From: Acidobacteriaceae bacterium
GTDB lineage: Bacteria > Acidobacteriota > Terriglobia > Terriglobales > Acidobacteriaceae
Reading direction: 5' to 3'
Assembly (NCBI GenBank): GCA_025929125.1
Contig: JAICMT010000081.1
Span: 1 to 6,829, forward strand
Length of the DNA stretch: 6,829 nt
The number at the start of each line of letters is the position of its first letter. Position 1 is the stretch's first letter. This document shows positions 1 to 5,610 of the stretch, in pieces. The position numbers and the translations under genes are program-made. Under the pieces are notes generated by a model, which was given only the letters and a program-made list of their open reading frames with translations, was not told the DNA's origin and ran no database searches.

Positions 1-53
1 GCGGCTGCGGCAGCTCCGGCGACGAGAAAGCGCCGGCGATCCATCTTCTTCAT
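1..53 (-). CDS. Partial gene: N-terminus of a Tat-exported protein
   Basis: Reading the minus strand from the ATG at 53-51 gives MKKMDRRRFLVAGAAAA before the window ends. This is a typical twin-arginine (Tat) signal start: a basic n-region with RRRFL followed by an alanine-rich hydrophobic stretch. Such signals send folded, often cofactor-bearing proteins across the inner membrane. Only 17 codons are present, so the mature protein and its function are unknown. Two other in-frame ATG codons exist, at 65-63 (adding four residues) and at 44-42 (MDRRRFL). None has a clear Shine-Dalgarno sequence. A promoter-like pair upstream would start transcription almost at the ATG at 53. The gene diverges from the MoaD-like gene at 153. 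The reading is confident as a gene start because of the Tat motif; the product is not identifiable. Confidence 0.72.
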   Translation of the reverse strand, partial: MKKMDRRRFLVAGAAAA

Positions 54-60
54 GGGAAGA

Positions 61-89
61 AGCATAGAGCCGCGCCGGGCAGCAGGCAA
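61..89 (-). promoter_or_regulatory. Candidate sigma-70-type promoter for the Tat-signal gene
   Basis: On the minus strand, TTGCCT (89-84) and TATGCT (66-61) are separated by 17 bases, each matching four of six consensus positions. The expected transcription start is near 54-55, one or two bases before the ATG at 53. That would make the transcript almost leaderless, or favour the internal ATG at 44. Matches of this quality occur by chance, so confidence is low. Confidence 0.3.
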
Positions 90-121
90 GCGATTCGAAC
101 GGCGGCAGGCGCGGTGCGTGA

Positions 122-142
122 GTCTATCCTTCCGTGATAGAC
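122..142. promoter_or_regulatory. Perfect 7-bp inverted repeat before the MoaD-like gene
   Basis: GTCTATC (122-128) and GATAGAC (136-142) are exact reverse complements separated by seven bases. The element ends 10 bases before the ATG at 153, in the divergent spacer between the Tat-signal gene and the MoaD-like gene. It could be an operator for a dimeric repressor acting on one or both genes, or an mRNA hairpin covering the MoaD-like ribosome binding region. The sequence does not separate these options. No regulator gene is visible in the window. Confidence 0.45.
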
Positions 143-152
143 ATGAATCCGG

Positions 153-467
153 ATGGCTGAATACAGAATTCGCGTGGAACTGCCGCACCATCTGCGGACG
201 CTTGCGTCGATTAGCGGCCATGAGGTGTCGATACTGGTTGCGCAGCCGACGGTAGGCGCAGTGCTGGACGCGCTGGAGTCCGAGTACCCGATGCTGTGCG
301 GCACCATCCGCGACCACGGCACCCTGCAGCGGCGGGCTTTTCTGCGCTTCTTCGCATGCATGCAGGACATCTCGTTGGAACCAGCCGATGCCACACTGCC
401 GGATGCCGTGCGCGACGGGCGCGAGCCGCTGATTGTGCTGGGCGCAGTGGCAGGCGGAGTCCTGTAA
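153..467 (+). CDS. MoaD/ThiS-family sulfur-carrier-like protein
   Basis: This 104-residue protein has the pattern of the MoaD/ThiS ubiquitin-like fold. An N-terminal strand ([12 protein letters not shown], 4-15) is followed by a '[16 protein letters not shown]' helix region (31-46), a conserved [13 protein letters not shown] strand (61-73), and the C-terminal block [19 protein letters not shown] (84-102). Family members carry sulfur as a C-terminal thiocarboxylate, for molybdopterin (MoaD), thiamine (ThiS) or other pathways. Here the diglycine at 101-102 is followed by Val-Leu, so it is not terminal as activation normally requires. No moaE, moeB, thiG or JAMM protease gene lies nearby, so the pathway cannot be assigned and I give no gene symbol. 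The ATG at 153 has only a weak upstream GG-rich signal. The next gene starts 5 bases after the stop, suggesting co-transcription. Family assignment is fairly sure; function is open. Confidence 0.82.
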   Translation: MAEYRIRVELPHHLRTLASISGHEVSILVAQPTVGAVLDALESEYPMLCGTIRDHGTLQRRAFLRFFACMQDISLEPADATLPDAVRDGREPLIVLGAVAGGVL

Positions 468-472
468 GGCAG

Positions 473-1390
473 ATGGCTCGTCTCTGGAACATAGCCATGA
501 TGGGATCCAGGATGAGCGGCAGGTTTGCTGCCTATAGCAGGTTCGCTGCCCGCGCTGGCAGGGCGGCGCAGTTGTGTTTGGCGCTGTTTGCTATCTGCGG
601 AGTCGCGGCCCATGCCCAGGGCAATTATGAGATTCAGGTGTATGGGTCGGATACAGTGCCGCCGGGAAACCTGATGGTGGAGCTCCACTCGAACTTCACG
701 CCGAAGGGTCAGAAGCAAACGATCGACGGAGTATGGCCCACCAACCATCAGGAGCACGAGACCGTTGAGCTGACGCAGGGGCTCACGAGCTGGTCCGAGG
801 TGGGCTTCTATCTCTTCACCAGCGAGCAGAACGGACACGGCGTGCAGTGGGTGGGCGATCACATCCGTCCGCGGGTGCGCGCGCCGGAGAGCTGGCACTG
901 GCCGGTGGGCGCGAGCCTCTCCATGGAGATTGGGTACCAGCGCGCGGTGTACTCGCCGGACACATGGACTTGGGAGATACGGCCGATCGTGGACAAGACG
1001 CTGGGCCGCTGGTATCTGGCGTTCAACCCGGCACTGGAACGGAGCTGGCATGGACCGGGGGTGCGCGACGGACTCTCTTTCACTCCGGGGGTGAAGGTTG
1101 GGTATGACTTCACCAAGGTGGTGAACGCGGGCGTGGAGTATTACGCCGATTACGGAAGGCTGTGGAACTGGGACGGACTGCACGACCAGCAGCAACAGAT
1201 CTTTCTCGTCACCGACCTGAACGTCTCGCCGAAGTGGGAGATCAACTTCGGCGTCGGAGTGGGACCGACGGCGGCAACCGACCACCTGATCGTGAAAGGC
1301 ATTCTGGGACGGCGGTTCGACTGGGGCCACAATCGCGCGGCGAAACACAAAGCGGGAACCACGAGGCCACAGAAAGAGCCCAAGCAGTAG
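473..1390 (+). CDS. Predicted outer-membrane beta-barrel protein (MetA-pathway/transporter-like)
   Basis: The 305-residue product begins with a signal peptide: an arginine-rich n-region, hydrophobic AAQLCLALFAICGVA (31-45) and a probable cleavage after AHA (46-48). The mature part shows alternating aromatic and polar strands typical of a beta-barrel, for example GASLSMEIGYQ (146-156), TWTWEIRPIVDK (164-175), RWYLAFNPALERSW (179-192), SFTPGVKVGYDF (202-213) and VNAGVEYYADYG (217-228), ending in GILGRRFDW (276-284). The pattern resembles the Pfam 'MetA-pathway of phenol degradation' outer-membrane group. That is recognition by eye, so substrate and role are unknown. A basic tail of about 20 residues follows the last strand. 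Start choice is uncertain: 473 has AAGG three bases upstream and sits 5 bases after the MoaD-like gene, but its n-region is long; ATG 497 (GGA upstream) or 512 would give a more usual signal peptide. Confidence 0.75.
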   Translation: MARLWNIAMMGSRMSGRFAAYSRFAARAGRAAQLCLALFAICGVAAHAQGNYEIQVYGSDTVPPGNLMVELHSNFTPKGQKQTIDGVWPTNHQEHETVELTQGLTSWSEVGFYLFTSEQNGHGVQWVGDHIRPRVRAPESWHWPVGASLSMEIGYQRAVYSPDTWTWEIRPIVDKTLGRWYLAFNPALERSWHGPGVRDGLSFTPGVKVGYDFTKVVNAGVEYYADYGRLWNWDGLHDQQQQIFLVTDLNVSPKWEINFGVGVGPTAATDHLIVKGILGRRFDWGHNRAAKHKAGTTRPQKEPKQ

Positions 1391-1422
1391 ACGCTTAAGC
1401 CCGTGGCGACAGAACACCGCGG

Positions 1423-1707
1423 CTAGCTGAATCCTGCACCCTCAAGATCGTGCTGTTCGTCGCTCCCGCTTGGCGAGGCCGGGGTTTCGTTTGAGAGCGC
1501 CCACCAGATCCCGCCCGCGATCTGCGCCGCGCCGATAAGCCGGGTCAGCGTCGGACAGCGTTTGAAGAATCGCATGGACCGGTTCCACCACTCCGGCCCG
1601 GCGGCCCACGCCTCCGCGTCATTGCTGGGATGGATGATCGCCATGACGCCGTCGCCGATGGCCAGCATCGCGGCGAAGTGCTTCCATTGCCTTGCAGAAT
1701 TCAGCAT
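1423..1707 (-). CDS. Small hypothetical membrane-associated protein
   Basis: This is a 94-residue protein of unrecognised family. It has two hydrophobic segments, FAAMLAIGDGVMAII (11-25) and LIGAAQIAGGIWWAL (57-71). They are linked by a tryptophan-rich and basic stretch with WAAGPEWWNRSMRFFKRCP (34-52), and a polar, acidic C-terminal tail follows (72-94). This suggests a small protein with two membrane or membrane-surface helices, the tail probably in the cytoplasm or periplasm. A GAGGGAAG sequence precedes the ATG at 1707-1705 at suitable spacing, which supports both the gene and this start. It converges on the beta-barrel gene across 32 bases, and faces away from the lower-G+C gene at 1924. 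No function can be proposed from the sequence. Confidence 0.7.
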   Translation of the reverse strand: MLNSARQWKHFAAMLAIGDGVMAIIHPSNDAEAWAAGPEWWNRSMRFFKRCPTLTRLIGAAQIAGGIWWALSNETPASPSGSDEQHDLEGAGFS

Positions 1708-1866
1708 GCTCGCTTCCCTCAGGATGGTCAGATGGGGAAGGCTGCACCACCCGTTGCTCTTTCACCCCTGCAGGAGCAAGCGGAGCATCTCGGCAGCAGA
1801 CAGGCCAGAGAGCGGACTGCGCATCTCCGGTGCGATGCCTGATCTCATGGCCCTTTGATACGTGAG

Positions 1867-1896
1867 TTGCATCAGATCAAAACACTGCTGTCTATT
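1867..1896 (+). promoter_or_regulatory. Candidate promoter for the PEP-CTERM gene
   Basis: TTGCAT (1867-1872) and TCTATT (1891-1896) are spaced by 18 bases, each with about four consensus matches. They lie in a locally A/T-richer stretch just before the gene. The predicted transcription start, near 1903, leaves about a 20-base leader containing the GGAGG at 1915. The rest of the 1708-1923 spacer shows nothing else that I can support. Confidence 0.35.
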
Positions 1897-1914
1897 TTCT
1901 CTTCCAGTCTGTTC

Positions 1915-1919
1915 GGAGG
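1915..1919 (+). promoter_or_regulatory. Shine-Dalgarno site fixing the start at 1924
   Basis: A full GGAGG sits four bases before ATG 1924. It decides against the upstream in-frame TTG at 1855, which would add 23 residues ahead of the signal peptide and overlap the candidate promoter. Confidence 0.7.
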
Positions 1920-1923
1920 CTCT

Positions 1924-2964
1924 ATGAGTTGTGTATGCCGCCAGTTGCGTTTCAATCTGTTTGCTTCAGTCCTGCTACTCATCGCGATAAAACAGTCGCC
2001 GGCATCTAGCTATACCCCGTTTGTCTCGTATGGTGGCGTTCTGACCACGTTAAATCCTCCAAACGGAGCGCTTTCAAATACGGGTACGATCAACGACCTG
2101 GGTCAGGTCTTTGGAACCTACTGGGCCACGTCCGACCGCAGTTCATTCGCCCCCTTGTCCGCGTTCGAGTACTGGAAGGGCACGTACTCGGATATTGTCA
2201 TACCCCAGCAACCCTCCGATGCGCAGCTTATCGCGAGCATCAACGATGCGGGTGTGACCTATGGGCAGTACTACACGCGTACGTTACCCTCAAATCCTGG
2301 TTCAAACTCTTACGAGAGTGCGTTCACCCAAGACGCTACTGGATTCCATCCCTTCTCTTTGCCTCAGTGCCCTCGATCGACCTGCATTCAGACTGTCATA
2401 ACTGGAATGAACACAAGCGGCGTGATAGTTGGCTACTACGGAAACGAGGTTGGTGGCGCACCTGAGTTTGGATTCGTTGACCGAAGTGGCGTCCCCGTCC
2501 CCTATGCCATCCCAGGTATGTTCGACACCTTGGTATCCGGAATCAACGAAAGTGGGACAATGTGGGGTGGCGGCTACATCGGGTCCACTTACGAGTCGTG
2601 GATCGATACCGGAACCGGCGCCAACCTTCTGCAACTGCCCGGCTGTGTGCATACCTATATCGCAGGAGTGAACGACAGCGGCACGGTCGCGGGTACCTGC
2701 TGGCTCACCGATTGGGGTCTACCAAGGTCACTCAGCACAGCCTTCTTCCTCCAGAATGGTAGCGTCAACTTCTTCAATGTGATGGGCGCGAGCGGTACCG
2801 AACTCACTGGGTTCAATGATGGCGGCGACTTCACAGGAACCTACTACGTGTTGGACCCGATCTCTTCAACACCGGAGCCTTCATCCCTTGCGCTGTTGGG
2901 AACCGGACTCGCAGGGTTGGTCGGATTGCGTCGGGGTCAACGGAGGTTCCGAGCGCCGGATTAG
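1924..2964 (+). CDS. Secreted HAF-repeat-like protein with PEP-CTERM sorting signal
   Basis: The product has 346 residues. An N-terminal signal peptide (LRFNLFASVLLLIAI, 8-22; cleavage probably near PASS, 26-29) leads into a repeat region. A short motif of the type IN-[DE]-x-G-x-x-x-G-x-Y recurs six times, at 56-67, 106-117, 162-173, 207-218, 249-260 and 297-308, every 42 to 56 residues, with some AF-containing strands between. This resembles the HAF extracellular repeat (TIGR02913). The end (316-341) is a PEP-CTERM signal: TPEPSS, a hydrophobic helix LALLGTGLAGLVGL, then the basic RRGQRR. In known systems such proteins are exported by Sec, then processed by an exosortase and placed at the cell surface or in exopolysaccharide; no exosortase gene is in this window. 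Base composition is visibly less G+C-rich than the neighbours, with many A/T-ending codons. Ligand and function are unknown. Confidence 0.88.
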   Translation: MSCVCRQLRFNLFASVLLLIAIKQSPASSYTPFVSYGGVLTTLNPPNGALSNTGTINDLGQVFGTYWATSDRSSFAPLSAFEYWKGTYSDIVIPQQPSDAQLIASINDAGVTYGQYYTRTLPSNPGSNSYESAFTQDATGFHPFSLPQCPRSTCIQTVITGMNTSGVIVGYYGNEVGGAPEFGFVDRSGVPVPYAIPGMFDTLVSGINESGTMWGGGYIGSTYESWIDTGTGANLLQLPGCVHTYIAGVNDSGTVAGTCWLTDWGLPRSLSTAFFLQNGSVNFFNVMGASGTELTGFNDGGDFTGTYYVLDPISSTPEPSSLALLGTGLAGLVGLRRGQRRFRAPD

Positions 2965-2965
2965 C

Positions 2966-2980
2966 TTGTGCCGCGCACAA
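2966..2980. terminator. Hairpin between convergent PEP-CTERM gene and folK
   Basis: TTGTGC (2966-2971) and GCACAA (2975-2980) are a perfect 6-bp inverted repeat with a three-base CGC loop, starting two bases after the stop at 2964. A weaker CCGGA...TCCGG pair follows at 2981-2998. The 42-base convergent spacer is where a two-way terminator is expected, but there is no T-run on either strand, so it would be a non-classical terminator or an RNA 3'-end stabiliser. Confidence 0.45.
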
Positions 2981-3006
2981 CCGGAACTGGCCGTCCGGAG
3001 CCGTAC

Positions 3007-3498
3007 TTAGGGGTCAATGCGCCGCGCGAGCGTGCTCAGCATCTCCACTATGGTCAGACCACTAACCGGCTCGACCTTCTCGGCCGCAATCTCCGCTAGT
3101 GGCTCCAGCACAAAACGGCGTTCCGCCATTCGCGGATGCGGCAGCGTCAGTTCCGCCGTGCTCAGCACAACATCGTCCATCAGCAGCAGGTCGAGATCGA
3201 TGATGCGCGGACCTTTCGGCGGCACTGCTTGGGAACGATCTCGGCCCATCGTGCGTTCGATGGCGAGCAAGGTGTGCATCAGATCGAGCGGTTCAAGATG
3301 CGTCTCCAGCAGCAGCGCGGCGTTGGTGAAGTCCGGCTGGGAGGTGTAGCCGACCGGTGCGGTGACCCGCAGCGAAGAAATCGCGCGCACATCTCCCAAT
3401 GTTCTGATCCGCCGTACGGCTTCGGCGATATTCTCCGCCGGGCTGCCCCAGGCTGAACTGAGGTTGGAGCCGAGCGCGATGGCGGCGAGTCGCTTCAT
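3007..3498 (-). CDS. folK: 2-amino-4-hydroxy-6-hydroxymethyldihydropteridine diphosphokinase (HPPK)
   Basis: FolK transfers pyrophosphate from ATP to 6-hydroxymethyl-7,8-dihydropterin, giving the substrate of dihydropteroate synthase in folate synthesis; it acts in the cytoplasm. The 163-residue length fits the single-domain enzyme. The family signatures are all present in order: IALGSN (7-12), the APVGYTSQPDFTNAA segment (47-61), ERTMGRDR (81-88), GPRIIDLDLLL (96-106) with the two magnesium-binding aspartates D101 and D103, and LPHPRMAERRFVLEPLAEI (119-137). The ATG at 3498-3496 has GGAAAG five bases upstream. lpxC lies 115 bases upstream on the same strand, so folK may be read from lpxC or from its own promoter; I saw no convincing one in the gap. 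No folP or folB is in the window. Identification is firm. Confidence 0.96.
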   Translation of the reverse strand: MKRLAAIALGSNLSSAWGSPAENIAEAVRRIRTLGDVRAISSLRVTAPVGYTSQPDFTNAALLLETHLEPLDLMHTLLAIERTMGRDRSQAVPPKGPRIIDLDLLLMDDVVLSTAELTLPHPRMAERRFVLEPLAEIAAEKVEPVSGLTIVEMLSTLARRIDP

Positions 3499-3613
3499 CG
3501 AATCTTTCCGCCGAGCCGCTCGTCACGGGAGTGAAAGCGTAGGTGTGGGCGGCCGACGACGGCAATCCTCGCGCTATCGCGGCACTTTGCAGTCTGGAGC
3601 AGCACAGCTTCGA

Positions 3614-4573
3614 TTATGCGGGATTCGGAAGCCGCTCACCGGGGAACGGAAGATTGCGGCGCAGCAACGACTCTCCGCCCGCGGCGTCAAGCTTTCCAGG
3701 CTCGGGAGCTTCACCAAATCCGTGGGCGAACTCCCAGGCGGAGCGGTCGCGCAACAGCCGTTCCACCAGAGCAGTGTGCATGGCGTGGCCCGCGCGCTCA
3801 GCGATGACCCGACCCTGGATGCGACGTCCAGCCAGCGCGAGGTCGCCGATCAGGTCGAGCACCTTGTGCCGGACGAACTCATCGTGGAAGCGCAGCGGCC
3901 CGTTCTGCACGGCGTTTTTCGTCAGGATGATGGCGCACTCGGGCGAGGCTCCGCGGATAAGTCCCATGTTGCGCAGCATCGGCTCATCCTCGCGGAAGCC
4001 GAAGGTGCGCGCGGGGGCGATCTGCGCGGCGTAGTCGCCGGACTCCAAGTCGGTGCTGAGGTGCGATTGCCCGATGGGCGCAGGAAAGTCGATGGTGTAT
4101 TCAATGCCGTATCCGGCGCCGGGATAGACGCCGATGAACTTGGTGCCCTCACGCACTTCGACCGGCTTGAGGATGCGGATGTACTCGCGCTTGCGCCGCT
4201 GCTGCTTGAGCCCAACCTGCTCGAATGCCTGAACGTAGGGCAGCGCAGAACCGTCGAGGATCGGGAGCTCCAGGTTATCGACTTCGACGATGACGTTATC
4301 CACGCCGTAGCCGACCAGTGCGGAGAGCAAATGTTCGGTGGTGGAAATCAGCACCGAGCCGCGCATGAGGCTGGTGGCATAACTGACCTTAGCGACGTTG
4401 CGGCCGTTGGCAGGAATTTCGAAGTTGTCGAGATCGGTGCGGCGGAAGACGATGCCGGAGCCGGCAGGCGCGCCGACCAGCCGCATGGAAACCTCGGCGC
4501 CAGAATGCAGGCCGATGCCGCGGAACTCGACGTCCGAGCGAAGCGTCTGCTCTGGATGGGCGACAGGGTTCAA
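3614..4573 (-). CDS. lpxC: UDP-3-O-acyl-N-acetylglucosamine deacetylase (LpxC)
   Basis: LpxC is the zinc enzyme that removes the N-acetyl group from UDP-3-O-acyl-GlcNAc, the committed step of lipid A synthesis, in the cytoplasm. The 319-residue protein has the expected two-domain layout: TLRSDVEFRGIGLHSG (10-25), TTEHLLSALVGYGVDN (78-93), the ELPILDGSA motif (102-110), FVRHKVLDLIGDLALAG (233-249) and GHAMHTALVERLL (262-274). Predicted zinc ligands are H81, H236 and D240, with E80 and H263 as catalytic residues; their spacing matches the E. coli enzyme. It is not fused to FabZ. The start is TTG at 4573-4571: in this frame there is no ATG or GTG between the upstream TAA and the conserved N-terminus. 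GGAGAG lies about 10 bases upstream. An unfused, complete and probably essential gene; it confirms a lipopolysaccharide-type outer membrane. Confidence 0.97.
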   Translation of the reverse strand: MNPVAHPEQTLRSDVEFRGIGLHSGAEVSMRLVGAPAGSGIVFRRTDLDNFEIPANGRNVAKVSYATSLMRGSVLISTTEHLLSALVGYGVDNVIVEVDNLELPILDGSALPYVQAFEQVGLKQQRRKREYIRILKPVEVREGTKFIGVYPGAGYGIEYTIDFPAPIGQSHLSTDLESGDYAAQIAPARTFGFREDEPMLRNMGLIRGASPECAIILTKNAVQNGPLRFHDEFVRHKVLDLIGDLALAGRRIQGRVIAERAGHAMHTALVERLLRDRSAWEFAHGFGEAPEPGKLDAAGGESLLRRNLPFPGERLPNPA

Positions 4574-4630
4574 GTTCGATGCACTCTCCGGAGGAGCCTG
4601 TTACAGGTTATAGACGACTCCGAAAGAAAT

Positions 4631-4650
4631 GTGTGGCAAATTGGCCACAC
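4631..4650. promoter_or_regulatory. Perfect 7-bp dyad in the lpxC/TIGR03435 divergent spacer
   Basis: GTGTGGC (4631-4637) and GCCACAC (4644-4650) are exact reverse complements around AAATTG. A third half-site, CCACAC, follows at 4657-4662. The dyad lies 58 bases upstream of the lpxC start and about 190 bases upstream of the TIGR03435 start, in a 263-base spacer (4574-4836) that must hold the lpxC promoter. It may be an operator or a leader hairpin of the lpxC transcript. I could not place a convincing -35/-10 pair in the spacer for either gene, and nothing else in it stands out. Confidence 0.45.
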
Positions 4651-4827
4651 CGCGCACCACACATCGCTAAACGATTCAGTCACTTACGCTCAAGTTGCAC
4701 CTTTAGTGAAACACGAGGGCGACTGGGCTGGTGTGCAACAAGGCGCTTCTGGCGCATCGGCAGGTGCTGGGAACCGGCAGCACTTGCGCGGCGTATCTCA
4801 GTTCCTGCCGCGGCAATCTGCGGACTC

Positions 4828-4832
4828 AGGAG
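4828..4832 (+). promoter_or_regulatory. Shine-Dalgarno site fixing the start at 4837
   Basis: AGGAG four bases before ATG 4837 sets the start of the TIGR03435 gene. The frame is open for another 86 codons upstream to 4579, but that part lacks family similarity and would place the signal peptide internally. Confidence 0.72.
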
Positions 4833-4836
4833 CGCG

Positions 4837-5583
4837 ATGAAACCTTGGAATTGCCTTCCCGGACTTGCCCTGATGGTGCTGCTTGTTTCCGGTGCCTCGG
4901 GGCAGGCACCCGCGTTTGCGGTGGCTACGATTCGGCCCAGCGCAGCGGGCGTGAACTTCGAGAGTGACGGCGAGACCCAGGTGACTCCGACCACGCTGCA
5001 CATGCGGGACGTCACCATCGATAGCTGCATCAAGTGGGCCTACGACGTTCAGGAGGCGCAGGTCGCCGGGCCAGATTTGCTGCGCTCGGAGCGGTACGAC
5101 ATCCTGGCGAAGGCCGATGCGCCGACCACCGACGAACAGATGAGGCTGATGCTGCGCCAGCTGCTGGCCGATCGGTTTCAGCTCACGTTTCATCGCGAGT
5201 CACGGGAGATGCGCGCGCTGGCGCTGATCGCCACGCATCCCGGAAACAAGCTGCACGAGTCCGCGCCGGGCACACAGACGGTGCGCCAGAACACCGCGAG
5301 CAGCACCATCGCAAAGGCGCTCACCATGCAGGAGTTCGCCGACTTTCTTGCGGGGCCGCTGAAGACTCCGGTGGTCGACCAGACGAATCTGAAGGGCAGG
5401 TATGATTTCGTGCTGGACTTCACATCCTATCTGCCGGTTGGCGAACGGCCGAACGAATCCAGCGTGCTGAACATTCTCCAGGCTGCGCTGCAGGGAGAGC
5501 TTGGACTGAAGCTGGAGAAGGAAGCGAAGACGCCAATTGAGGTGATGGTGATCGACAGGGTTGAAAAGCCTTCGCCGAACTGA
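4837..5583 (+). CDS. Secreted TIGR03435 (DUF3738) family protein
   Basis: The 248-residue product starts with a signal peptide (hydrophobic LPGLALMVLLVSGASG, 7-22; probable cleavage after GQA, 22-24). The mature protein follows the acidobacterial TIGR03435 pattern closely: PAFAVATIRPS (25-35), the TLHMRDVTIDSCIKWAYDV region (53-71), AGPDLLRSERYDILAKAD (77-94), MRLMLRQLLADRFQLTFHRESREMRALALI (102-131), TMQEFADFLAGPLKTPVVDQT (163-183), LKGRYDFVLDF (185-195) and LQAALQGELGLKLEKEAKTPIEVMVIDRVEKPSPN (214-248). The family is found mostly in Acidobacteriota, often in many copies per genome; its molecular role is not established, so none is claimed. It is near the usual family length and appears intact. 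The M20 peptidase gene starts 27 bases after its stop on the same strand, which suggests one transcript. Location is predicted to be periplasmic or extracellular. Confidence 0.93.
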   Translation: MKPWNCLPGLALMVLLVSGASGQAPAFAVATIRPSAAGVNFESDGETQVTPTTLHMRDVTIDSCIKWAYDVQEAQVAGPDLLRSERYDILAKADAPTTDEQMRLMLRQLLADRFQLTFHRESREMRALALIATHPGNKLHESAPGTQTVRQNTASSTIAKALTMQEFADFLAGPLKTPVVDQTNLKGRYDFVLDFTSYLPVGERPNESSVLNILQAALQGELGLKLEKEAKTPIEVMVIDRVEKPSPN

Positions 5584-5610
5584 GCGGGCTACGCTGTACC
5601 ATCGAGGGCG

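Noticed and set aside
50..1417. 455-codon open frame on the minus strand opposite the MoaD-like and barrel genes
   Set aside because: The protein is a low-complexity mix rich in R, H, P and A with no domain, and it lies wholly antisense to two genes with recognisable features. This is a typical high-G+C shadow frame.
1391..1440. Imperfect AGCC...GGCT pairing in the spacer between the barrel gene and the small minus-strand gene
   Set aside because: The arms need bulges to pair and there is no T-run; too weak to call a terminator.
1562..1858. 98-codon plus-strand frame overlapping the small membrane protein
   Set aside because: No ribosome binding site or family features, while the minus-strand gene has a good Shine-Dalgarno sequence and two hydrophobic segments.
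3499..3613. TTGCCG/TACGCT pair as a folK promoter in the lpxC-folK gap
   Set aside because: Spacing is 18 bases but the -10 matches consensus at only three positions; it is not distinguishable from background in G+C-rich DNA.
3362..4840. 492-codon open frame on the plus strand opposite folK and lpxC
   Set aside because: It is antisense to two firmly identified enzymes with complete motifs; no recognisable domain and a compositional bias expected from complementing high-G+C codons.
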